From: an uncultured Bacteroidia bacterium
GTDB lineage: Bacteria > Bacteroidota > Bacteroidia > Bacteroidales > UBA932
Direction of reading: 5' to 3'
Length of the DNA: 17,048 nucleotides
Assembly (NCBI GenBank): GCA_902766985.1
Contig: CACXFP010000162.1
Span: forward strand, 1 to 17,048
Shown: positions 1 through 7,805 of the stretch, one piece after another
How positions within the stretch are numbered: position 1 is the first letter of the stretch
How the letters are laid out: every line of letters starts with the position of its first letter
Notes under the pieces: model-generated
The model's input: only the letters and a program-made list of their open reading frames with translations
What the model was told of the DNA's origin: nothing
Databases searched by the model: none
Position numbers and translations under genes: made by a program

Positions 1-1521
1 GATCCCAAGTCAAACGACCCCGGACAGATACGCAGCCTGGCACTATGGCTGAAAAACGTGGTGGTGGCAACCGCTCCCTTCCTCGCGAAGGATCCTCCGC
101 TGGAGCTGGACTTCGCCAAGGAATGCTACAATACCCTCAACCAGCTGGCCGTCAGGAATCTGGCCGTTCTTCCCGCCACTTTCGTCAGACTCTGCGACCA
201 GATTCTCGGCTCCGTTTCAATCCCTTACAACGGTGAACCGCTGAAGGGCTTGCAGATAATGGGTCCCCTCGAAACCAGGGCCCTGGATTTCAGCGAAGTG
301 GCGATCCTTTCATGTAACGAGGGCGTTTTCCCCCGCCATAGCGTGAGCTCTTCATTCATCCCCCCTGAACTCCGGAAAGGGTTCGGGCTACCTACAAGGG
401 AGATGCAGGATTCCGTCTGGGCCTATTATTTCTACCGTCTTGTCCAGAGGGCCTCGAAGGTCTGGCTTATTTATGATTCCCGCACGGAGGGGCTGGTCTC
501 TGGAGAGGAAAGCCGGTACATCAAGCAATTGGAGTATCATTTCCGAGTCAAGACCGGACGTTTCGTTTATAAGGCTCCTTCGGAGATATCCCAGGAAGAG
601 GAGATAGTTAAGACTCCGGAGGTCATGGAGAAGTTGGCAGGGGTCGAATATTCGCCTTCTTCGTTGATCAATTACCTCTCATGTCCTGCAATGTTCTATT
701 ATTCTACGGTCGAGAGGCTGTGGAAGGATGAAGAGGTGGCGGAAGACCTTGACAAGGGCATGATAGGGACAGTGTTTCACGATGTTATGCGGAGTTTGTA
801 TTCTGCTGCCGGAGAGGTGGTTACGCTGGAATATCTTGAACGCTGCGCAAAGGATGCCGGGAGGATCCGGGAGATGGTCGACGATGGTATCAGGAAGCAG
901 CTGCGCTCGTTCGAGGTCTCGGGACGGGATCTGGTGTATGCCAGGGTGATAGTCCGTTATGTGGTGCAGACCCTCAAAAGGGATATGGAACTGATCCGCG
1001 ACAGGGGAGTGAGTGGTATCCGGATCCTGTCGCTGGAAGGGAACCTCAAGATGGATTTCGGGGGATATCACCTTAAAGGAAAGCTGGACAGGCTGGACAG
1101 CGTGGTCCCCGGGGAGGTGAGGGTCGTCGATTACAAGACAGGGACGGTGAAGGACGCTGATGTGGAAATCAATGACACCAATGCCGGCAAGATCGCCGAA
1201 AAGGTGTTCGGCGATTCCGGCAAGGACAGGCCGAAAATCGCTCTCCAGATCGAGATATACGACATGCTTGCGGAGGAAAACGGCTTCCTTGAAGGGAAAA
1301 AGGCGGTGAATTCGATTTATTCTATGGTGAGGCTGTTCCCGGACAAGGTGAAAGAAGTGGAGAGGAGCCAGGCTTTCTCGGACGAAGTCAAGACAAGGCT
1401 GAAGTCTCTCCTGGACGAGATAAACGATCCCGCTACCCCTTTCAAGAGGACGGAAGATGCGAAAACATGCAAATGGTGTGATTTCAAGATAATCTGTGGA
1501 AGATGCGCAAAGGTGGACTGA
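1..1521 (+). CDS. addB: AddB-like PD-(D/E)XK nuclease subunit, C-terminal part (5' end outside window)
   Basis: This is the nuclease subunit of an AddAB-type helicase-nuclease that resects double-strand breaks for RecA. The frame is open from base 1, so the ATG at 58 is internal and only the last 506 residues are present (numbered here from base 1). The first ~180 residues look like the degenerate helicase C-terminal region of AddB, with a conserved patch around SSFIPPELRKGFGLPT. The nuclease follows: His260 in GTVFHDVM, then the VVDYKTG core with Asp377 and Lys379. Cys228 (LSCPAMFYY) and Cys490, Cys493 and Cys499 give the single Cys plus C-x2-C-x5-C pattern that holds a 4Fe-4S cluster in known AddB proteins. 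Cys502 is an extra cysteine. The 3' end overlaps the AddA-like gene by 19 bases, which suggests translational coupling. I am confident of the family; a Bacteroidota-specific AddB-like name would be equally fair. Confidence 0.88.
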   Translation, partial: DPKSNDPGQIRSLALWLKNVVVATAPFLAKDPPLELDFAKECYNTLNQLAVRNLAVLPATFVRLCDQILGSVSIPYNGEPLKGLQIMGPLETRALDFSEVAILSCNEGVFPRHSVSSSFIPPELRKGFGLPTREMQDSVWAYYFYRLVQRASKVWLIYDSRTEGLVSGEESRYIKQLEYHFRVKTGRFVYKAPSEISQEEEIVKTPEVMEKLAGVEYSPSSLINYLSCPAMFYYSTVERLWKDEEVAEDLDKGMIGTVFHDVMRSLYSAAGEVVTLEYLERCAKDAGRIREMVDDGIRKQLRSFEVSGRDLVYARVIVRYVVQTLKRDMELIRDRGVSGIRILSLEGNLKMDFGGYHLKGKLDRLDSVVPGEVRVVDYKTGTVKDADVEINDTNAGKIAEKVFGDSGKDRPKIALQIEIYDMLAEENGFLEGKKAVNSIYSMVRLFPDKVKEVERSQAFSDEVKTRLKSLLDEINDPATPFKRTEDAKTCKWCDFKIICGRCAKVD

Positions 1522-4500
1522 AAATTCTCAAGGCTTCGGCCGGAACGGGCAAGACGTTCAACCTTGCCAAGACATACATATCCCTCCTGCTGGAGAGCGA
1601 TGACCCGTATGCATACAGGCACATCCTCGCCGTGACGTTTACCAATGCCGCCACCGATGAGATGAAATCCCGTATTATCAAAGAGCTGGACATTCTCTCA
1701 CGCATGCCGTCCAAGTCAAAGTATCACGATGATTTCGTACCTTCCCTGGTCCCGGACGATTCGGCTCTGAGCTTCCGGTCCGGGAGGGCGCTCAGGAATA
1801 TCCTACATGATTACGGAGCTTTCAGCGTCACTACGATAGACAAGTTTTTCCAGCAGACACTGAGGGCATTCGCGCGCGAGGTCGGGCGATTCAACGCCTA
1901 TCAGGTAGAGCTGGACAGGGATTCCCTGATAGAGGAAAGCGTAGACAGGGTCCTTGACGAGATCAGTCCGGATGACAAGGAGACTCTTGACTGGCTGGGA
2001 GAAAACGTCACCGACAGCCTTGAGCAGGGCGTGAATTACAATATGGAGAAGAAGCTCTGCGACATGGCCCGCCGGATACTGTCCCGGGAGTACAGGTCCA
2101 TAGAAGAGTCCTTCGGGATAGATACGGACAAGGCGTTCTCCAAGGAAAACCTTTCCAGGGTCAGGAAATTCCTCCGTTCGTTCAGGGCCGGATTCGAGAA
2201 ACGGGTCAGGGAAAGGGCGCAGGATGTCCTGGATGCCTTTGCCGGTTGTGGCATAAGCGTTTGGGAAACCAGCGATGCAAAAAAGTATTTCGGCAAGATG
2301 GAGGAGTGGGCCGGTCCCGGGAAGCCGGGAAACGTAGTCCCTCCGACGGATGCCTTCAAGTCCAGGGCGTCCGATTATCAGAAATGGTTCAAGGCGGCTG
2401 ACAAGGCCAGGATGGCCGGCCTGGAAGGGGACCTGACACCATCTGTGAACGCTTTCTTTGCCTTGTTCGGGGATCCGTACCGTGACTGGAAGTCGGCCGG
2501 GCTGATGCTCGGATATCTCGGAGAATTGGGAATGGCCGAAAGCATCAGGAAGGGGTTCGACGCCCTGACGCAGGAGAAGAATGTCCTGAGCATCGATGAC
2601 TCCGATGAACTGCTGAAGAAAATAATCGGCGGCTCCGACGCCCCGTTCATTTACGAGAAGACAGGCGTGCGGTACGACCATTTCCTCCTGGACGAGTTCC
2701 AGGATACATCCGCTATCCAGATGGAGAATTTCGCTCCGCTCCTTCGCAACAGCATATCCCAGGGACATTCCAACCTAGTCGTAGGAGACGTAAAGCAGAG
2801 CATTTACCGCTGGAGGGGCGCCGACTGGAAACTGATGCAGTCCGGGCTGGCCGGGATGTTCGGAGAAGAGAACATCAGCGGCTCGAACCTCAGGGGTAAT
2901 TACAGGAGCCTTTCCTGTCTCATCGATTTCTTCAACGGCTTCTTCGCCTATGCGTCGAAGAGCCTTTCAGTGAAAGATAGCTCCAATGACAACATAGACC
3001 TGGATATAAATGATATCTATGGGATGGATCCGGGAATCCCCGACGACAGGAGCCAGAGGGTGGAATTCAGGCTCGAAGACCCGTCTCCCGGAAGCGTTGA
3101 GGCCGTTTTCTGCGATTCTTCGGAGGAATGCGGGCAGGTTCTGTCCACCATCAACCGCCTCGTCGGCGACCAGGGCGCAAGGCTTGGGGACATCGCCGTC
3201 CTCGTGCGTACCAACCGCCACGGTTCCGAAGTCGCTTCTTTCCTTTCGGCCCGGGGTATCCCTGTCATTTCGAATGATTCCCTGCACCTGAAGTCTTCTT
3301 CCGTCGTGAGGAAGGTTGTCTCCCTGCTCTCGCTTATCGAGGATCCGGAAAGCCGGATAAGGGGCTGGGATGCCAGGAACCTGTCCTTTGAGGGAGAGGG
3401 CATCGGATGGCATTCCCTTATGGAACTGTGCGAGGCACTCCTGAGGATAGTCAGGGATGCCGATCCCGCCGTTTTCGAATCCCAGGCCCGATATGTCCAG
3501 TCGTTCATGGACAAGGTCAAGGATTACTGCGCGGCGCAAGGGAATGAACCCGGCGCTTTCCTTGAATGGTGGGACGGGCAGGATCCTGTGCTCAGCTCCC
3601 CGGAGGATCCCGGTTCGGTCAGGATAATGACGGTTCATAAATCCAAGGGCCTCGAGTTTCCTTATGTGATTATACCATTCCTTGATTCCCAGACGTTTAC
3701 AAATAGCAAGGAAAGTGCCTGGTGCTGTCCTGACCTTGATGGGACCCCCCTTGCCGAAGCTGGCGGGATGGCCTTCGATGTGGGTATGAGCAGCACCTCC
3801 TGTTCTTCTACCTGTTTCGAGTCAGATTGGCACAGGAGCCTCAAGATGCAGTTCATCGACAACCTCAACATCGTGTATGTCGCCATGACGAGGGCGAAGG
3901 CCGGACTGACCGTAATATCTTCGTCTTCCGCCAAGTCCAACACTTTCGCGGCCCTCCTGAAGGAATGGGTGGTGCGCGGGGAGTCCGGATTCTCGCTCGT
4001 TGAGGAAGATGAGGACCTGGAGAGGTTCTTCAAAGGAGAAAGATACGATTTCTCCGGCATGAAAAGGGGGAAAGAGGCGGTGCAGACCATACTGGGAGGC
4101 TATCCCAGCTGGAGCATCAATCCTGTAGATCCTGAGGGGAACACGTACCTGAGACTCAGGCTTAAAGCCGACGCAGGCGACTTTTTCTCGTCGGAGGGGA
4201 AGGCCGGACCGGAGGCGTCGGGCAGGTTGATGGGAATCCTTCTTCATGACATAATGTCCAGGGTCAGGTCGGCCGGCGACCTCGAAGCCGCCGTCGCGGA
4301 TTCGTTGAGGTCGGGAGCCATTGACGGGGCCCAAGCTTCGGAGATTAAGGAAATCCTGTCTTCAGCGGTGGCCGCGGCGGGTAAAGGCTGGTTCCCGGAA
4401 GGCGGGGAAGGGGTGCTGAACGAGGTTCCCGTCATCGGACCCGACGGGAGCGTCCATCGTCCCGACCGGGTGGTGATCACTCCGGAAAAGGTGTATGTTA

Positions 4501-4652
4501 TTGATTATAAGATCAGGGAAAATGATGATGTGACCAGGAGATATGTTTCCCAGGTCGGACGGTATGTGGACCTTTACAAGTCCTTGGGTTATCGCGACGT
4601 CGAGGGCTGGCTGTGGTATCTTCAGGACAAGGAAACCGTGAGGGTGAAATAA
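1503..4652 (+). CDS. addA: AddA-like UvrD/RecB-family helicase-nuclease
   Basis: This 1049-residue superfamily 1A helicase carries a C-terminal RecB-type nuclease and is the expected partner of the AddB-like protein upstream. Visible helicase motifs in order: Walker A ASAGTGKT with Lys17; motif Ia AVTFTNAATDEMK; Walker B LLDEFQDTS with Asp397; motif III VGDVKQSIYRWRGAD; motif IV RGNYRS; motif V MTVHKSKGLEF from residue 709; motif VI YVAMTRA with Arg797. The nuclease domain shows an LHD motif with a histidine near residue 915 and VIDYK with Asp1001 and Lys1003. The usual Thr-Gly/Asp after DYK is replaced by Ile-Arg-Glu. The start is inside the end of addB and puts the Walker A motif at residues 10-18, normal for AddA. 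The protein is somewhat shorter than Bacillus AddA (about 1230 residues, from memory). It acts in the cytoplasm on DNA ends. Confidence 0.9.
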   Translation: MRKGGLKILKASAGTGKTFNLAKTYISLLLESDDPYAYRHILAVTFTNAATDEMKSRIIKELDILSRMPSKSKYHDDFVPSLVPDDSALSFRSGRALRNILHDYGAFSVTTIDKFFQQTLRAFAREVGRFNAYQVELDRDSLIEESVDRVLDEISPDDKETLDWLGENVTDSLEQGVNYNMEKKLCDMARRILSREYRSIEESFGIDTDKAFSKENLSRVRKFLRSFRAGFEKRVRERAQDVLDAFAGCGISVWETSDAKKYFGKMEEWAGPGKPGNVVPPTDAFKSRASDYQKWFKAADKARMAGLEGDLTPSVNAFFALFGDPYRDWKSAGLMLGYLGELGMAESIRKGFDALTQEKNVLSIDDSDELLKKIIGGSDAPFIYEKTGVRYDHFLLDEFQDTSAIQMENFAPLLRNSISQGHSNLVVGDVKQSIYRWRGADWKLMQSGLAGMFGEENISGSNLRGNYRSLSCLIDFFNGFFAYASKSLSVKDSSNDNIDLDINDIYGMDPGIPDDRSQRVEFRLEDPSPGSVEAVFCDSSEECGQVLSTINRLVGDQGARLGDIAVLVRTNRHGSEVASFLSARGIPVISNDSLHLKSSSVVRKVVSLLSLIEDPESRIRGWDARNLSFEGEGIGWHSLMELCEALLRIVRDADPAVFESQARYVQSFMDKVKDYCAAQGNEPGAFLEWWDGQDPVLSSPEDPGSVRIMTVHKSKGLEFPYVIIPFLDSQTFTNSKESAWCCPDLDGTPLAEAGGMAFDVGMSSTSCSSTCFESDWHRSLKMQFIDNLNIVYVAMTRAKAGLTVISSSSAKSNTFAALLKEWVVRGESGFSLVEEDEDLERFFKGERYDFSGMKRGKEAVQTILGGYPSWSINPVDPEGNTYLRLRLKADAGDFFSSEGKAGPEASGRLMGILLHDIMSRVRSAGDLEAAVADSLRSGAIDGAQASEIKEILSSAVAAAGKGWFPEGGEGVLNEVPVIGPDGSVHRPDRVVITPEKVYVIDYKIRENDDVTRRYVSQVGRYVDLYKSLGYRDVEGWLWYLQDKETVRVK

Positions 4653-4665
4653 GAGTAATTTTTAC

Positions 4666-4673
4666 TATATTTG
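4666..4673 (+). promoter_or_regulatory. Bacteroidota-type -7 promoter box (TATATTTG)
   Basis: TATATTTG exactly fits the Bacteroides sigma-70-type -7 consensus TAnnTTTG and lies in the 43-base gap between addA and the DUF4290 gene. Transcription would begin near 4680, leaving a leader of about 16 bases before the ATG at 4696. I see no convincing -33 TTTG at the right distance, so this is a moderate call. If real, it separates the DUF4290-ftsK unit from addBA. Confidence 0.5.
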
Positions 4674-4695
4674 TTGGTTGGATAATTATAATTCT

Positions 4696-5358
4696 ATGGA
4701 ACCGTTTGAAGGCACTATAAAACTTTATTACAATACGGAAAGGGAGAAAATGGCGATGCCGGAATACGGCCGCAACGTGCTCCGCATGGTGGAAATCATG
4801 AAGAAAGAGCCGGACAGGGCCGTCCGCTCGACGATGGCCAGGGCCATTGTCGGGGTGATGGAGACCCTCAACCCTTCTGTCCGCCAGCAGGACAACTACA
4901 GCCAGAAACTCTGGGACCACCTTTATATCATCGCAGGGTACGATCTCGACATAGATTCTCCGTATCCCGCGCCGGTCAGGGAGGACAGGGAGTCCAGGCC
5001 GATGACCATCCCCCTGAAAAAGAAGCCGGTCAAGGCCACACATTACGGCCGTAACATCGAGAGCATCATCGATCTTATCGCCCTTGAACCGGAAGGGGAA
5101 ACCCGTACTTCCATGATCAGGGCCCTTGCCACCTACATGCGTCAGCAGTATCTTATCTGGAACAAGGACAGCGTGGCGGACGAGACCATTTTCTCCGATA
5201 TCGAGAAACTCTCCGAAGGTAGGATCAGGGTGCCCGACGGGCTCACGCTCTCGAAGATATCCTCCGACATGTCCTACTCCCGTCCGGGACTGAACCTGAA
5301 CATGGGTAGGGGAAAGGGGCAGCAGAAAAAGAACAGGAAAAACCGGAACAAACAGTAG
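4696..5358 (+). CDS. DUF4290 domain-containing protein
   Basis: This is a 220-residue cytoplasmic protein of the DUF4290 family, which I know only from Bacteroidota and which has no assigned function. Family hallmarks are YNTER near residue 12, PEYGRN at 22-27, and the LWDHLYIIAGYDLDIDSPYP block around 72-91. There is no signal peptide or membrane segment. The last ~20 residues are rich in Lys, Arg and Asn, which could allow nucleic-acid contact; that is inference only. The protein is an internal duplication: residues 24-55 and 117-148 align without gaps with 11 identities, including YGRN, an EP pair and the R..M.RA pattern. I chose ATG 4696 over an in-frame TTG at 4678 because the TTG lies at the predicted transcription start. 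The stop is 9 bases before ftsK, so the two are probably co-transcribed. Confidence 0.88.
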   Translation: MEPFEGTIKLYYNTEREKMAMPEYGRNVLRMVEIMKKEPDRAVRSTMARAIVGVMETLNPSVRQQDNYSQKLWDHLYIIAGYDLDIDSPYPAPVREDRESRPMTIPLKKKPVKATHYGRNIESIIDLIALEPEGETRTSMIRALATYMRQQYLIWNKDSVADETIFSDIEKLSEGRIRVPDGLTLSKISSDMSYSRPGLNLNMGRGKGQQKKNRKNRNKQ

Positions 5359-5367
5359 AAGACAGCG

Positions 5368-7782
5368 ATGCTACGTTTTTGGAAAAACATGGATGACAGG
5401 GACAAGGCGATGGCCAGGATGCTGGCTGGTCTCCTTGTCGCCGTTTTTGCGGTATTCACCCTGGTCTCCAACGTCTCCTATCTTTTCACTTGGAAGATGG
5501 ACCAGAGCCTGGTGATGTCTCCGGACTCCCTGGCCTCTTCCTCCGAGGCGTCCAATCTTGGCAGCGGACTTGGTTTTAGATGGGCCAGGTTCCTGACCGG
5601 GAAATGCTTCGGTCTCGGCAGTTTTGCCCTTATAGTCATATTGATAGCTGTCGCCGTCAGGCTCCTGGCCCATAGGTGGAACAGGTCACTGGTAAGGACT
5701 GTGCTCGTCTCTGTGACCGGTGCGATGCTTGCATCCCTCCTGCTGTCTTATTTCGGCAGGATCTTTTCCGCCGACACCCTCTTCGGAGGCGGACTCGGGG
5801 GAGAATGCGGCTCCTCCCTCATCTCATGGTGCGAGAACCTGTTCGGAAGGATAGTAACCGGCCTGCTGCTGGCGGTCCTTACGGTCGCCTGGCTATATTT
5901 CATAAGTGACAGGTTCGCCTTGTGGATTACCGGTAAGGAAGGTTCGAAAGACGGAGGGGAAGGGAATCCAGGTAACGTAAAACCGGCTTCCGATCCCAGG
6001 CCCGCCGTATCTCCGGCCCCTGTTGCGGCTCCTGTCCCGGCCGCCCCTCCAGTCGGCAAGGGGATGGAAAAGACTCCTGATCCGAAACCTGTCCCTCCGG
6101 CTACGGAACCGGTCCGGAAGGAAAAAGATCCCGTCGCCGGTAATGCCGGGGATTTCGAAGTCATTACTGATGACACCCTTGACGCTACGGTGAAGGAGGA
6201 CCTTCCTCCGTTTGACAACCGTACCGATCCCGAGCTGGGATTGCCGAAATTCGTCGCTCCGTCCCTTGATATGCTGGGCGACTACTCCGGTTCCCGCCAG
6301 GAAGTCCCCATGGAGGAGCTTACACGCAACAACAACAAGATCCGGGCTACCCTCGCCAATTACAAGATCCAGGTGAACGACGTAAAAGCCGTGGTCGGTC
6401 CCACAGTCACCCTGTACAAGGTATATCCCGCTCCCGGAGTGAAGATCTCGGCGATCAAGAACCTTCATGAGGATATAGCCATGTCATTGAAGGCCAAGGG
6501 AGTCAGGGTAGTGGTCCTTCCGGATTCTGTAGGAATCGAAGTCGCCAACGACACTCCGTCGATAGTTCCCCTCAGGGCCCTTTTCAATGAGGAATCATAC
6601 CGCAACAGCAAGGCTGAACTGCCTGTGGCCATCGGTTACACCATCACCCACAAGGTGAAGGTGTTCGACCTTGCCGACGCGCCGCACCTGCTGGTCGCCG
6701 GAGCCACCAAGCAGGGCAAGTCCGTAGGCCTCAACGTTATGATTGCCTCCCTCCTATACAGCAAGCACCCATCGGAGCTGAAGTTCGTCTTCATCGATCC
6801 CAAGAAGGTGGAATTCTCCGTCTACGGCCGTCTCCTCCATCACTATCTCGCCGTCCTTCCCGATTCCGCGAACGCGGACGAGGAACAGTCGAACGCCATC
6901 GTAAAGGATCCGAAGAGGGCCGATGCCATCCTCAAGTCCCTCTGCGTGGAAATGGACGAGAGGTACGACCTGCTTGAAAAAGGCTATGTGAACAACATCA
7001 AAGCATATAACGAAAAGTTCAGGGACAGGAAGCTGCTGCCTACGGAAGGGCATAAGTTCCTTCCCTATATCGTGGTCGTGGTGGACGAGTTCGCCGACCT
7101 TACCATGTCCGCCGGCTCCGGAGGTGACGACCGAAAGCTTGCCCGTAACATCAATACCTCCATCGTGAGGCTTGCGCAGAAGGGCCGCGCCGCCGGCATC
7201 CATGTCGTCATCGCCACCCAGCGTCCTTCCGTCGATGTCATAACCGGCCTCATCAAGACCAATTTCCCTACCCGTATCGCCTTCAAGGTGGCTACCAGGG
7301 TGGATTCCTCCACGATACTGGATTCTCCCGGAGCGGAAAAGCTTATCGGTAAGGGCGACATGCTGTTCTTTACCGGCGTGGAGATGGAGAGGGTGCAGTG
7401 CGCATACATCAGTTCAGACGAAAGCGACAGCATCACCAGGTTCATCGGGGACCAGATCGGATACAAGAAGAGCTACAATACCCCGTACTACCTTCCCGAA
7501 CCGGATCCCGAATCAGGGGAGGAAGGCGGCGGCATGATAGACATGAAGAACCTGGACGAAAGGTTCGAGGAAGCGGCCAGACTGGTCGTCCAGACCCAGA
7601 GAGGTTCGACGTCAGACCTCCAGAGGAAGATGGGTATGGGATATGCCAAGGCCGGAAGGGTTATGGACCAGCTTGAGGCAGCCGGTATAGTCGGCCCCCA
7701 GGAGGGCTCCAAGCCGCGTCAGGTACTTGTCCGGGATTTCAACGAGCTTGAGGGAATCCTCAGGGCGTTTTTGAACCAATGA
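5368..7782 (+). CDS. ftsK: DNA translocase FtsK/SpoIIIE
   Basis: This 804-residue septal DNA pump moves chromosome termini through the closing division site and promotes dimer resolution. It has four predicted membrane segments at about residues 18-40, 81-101, 108-129 and 159-180. A Pro/Ala/Lys-rich linker follows from about 190 to 270, and then the RecA-like motor. Walker A is GATKQGKS with Lys451, FIDPKKVEFSVY follows, and Walker B is VVVVDEFADL with Asp573 and Glu574. The later block containing ATQRPSVDVITGLIKTNFP is typical of FtsK. The C-terminal winged-helix gamma domain (about 728-795) contains RGSTSDLQRKMGMGYAKAGR and would read polar KOPS-like sites. Length is normal for the phylum. 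The gene sits 9 bases after DUF4290 and 23 bases before the mannosidase. From memory, many Bacteroidota carry lolA after ftsK, and it is absent here. Confidence 0.97.
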   Translation: MLRFWKNMDDRDKAMARMLAGLLVAVFAVFTLVSNVSYLFTWKMDQSLVMSPDSLASSSEASNLGSGLGFRWARFLTGKCFGLGSFALIVILIAVAVRLLAHRWNRSLVRTVLVSVTGAMLASLLLSYFGRIFSADTLFGGGLGGECGSSLISWCENLFGRIVTGLLLAVLTVAWLYFISDRFALWITGKEGSKDGGEGNPGNVKPASDPRPAVSPAPVAAPVPAAPPVGKGMEKTPDPKPVPPATEPVRKEKDPVAGNAGDFEVITDDTLDATVKEDLPPFDNRTDPELGLPKFVAPSLDMLGDYSGSRQEVPMEELTRNNNKIRATLANYKIQVNDVKAVVGPTVTLYKVYPAPGVKISAIKNLHEDIAMSLKAKGVRVVVLPDSVGIEVANDTPSIVPLRALFNEESYRNSKAELPVAIGYTITHKVKVFDLADAPHLLVAGATKQGKSVGLNVMIASLLYSKHPSELKFVFIDPKKVEFSVYGRLLHHYLAVLPDSANADEEQSNAIVKDPKRADAILKSLCVEMDERYDLLEKGYVNNIKAYNEKFRDRKLLPTEGHKFLPYIVVVVDEFADLTMSAGSGGDDRKLARNINTSIVRLAQKGRAAGIHVVIATQRPSVDVITGLIKTNFPTRIAFKVATRVDSSTILDSPGAEKLIGKGDMLFFTGVEMERVQCAYISSDESDSITRFIGDQIGYKKSYNTPYYLPEPDPESGEEGGGMIDMKNLDERFEEAARLVVQTQRGSTSDLQRKMGMGYAKAGRVMDQLEAAGIVGPQEGSKPRQVLVRDFNELEGILRAFLNQ

Positions 7783-7805
7783 CCAATTTTTAATAACCAC
7801 TTAAT

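Noticed and set aside
45..236. Short plus-strand frame at the window start
   Set aside because: It overlaps the AddB-like frame, which is open from base 1 and shows clear family similarity throughout.
1803..2768. Antisense open frame (321 codons) inside addA
   Set aside because: It lies entirely within the helicase gene between motifs and shows no domain features.
7769..7800. Possible promoter upstream of the mannosidase (TTTTTG followed by TAATAACC)
   Set aside because: The second element lacks the TTTG half of the TAnnTTTG consensus and the spacing is short, so it is not supportable.
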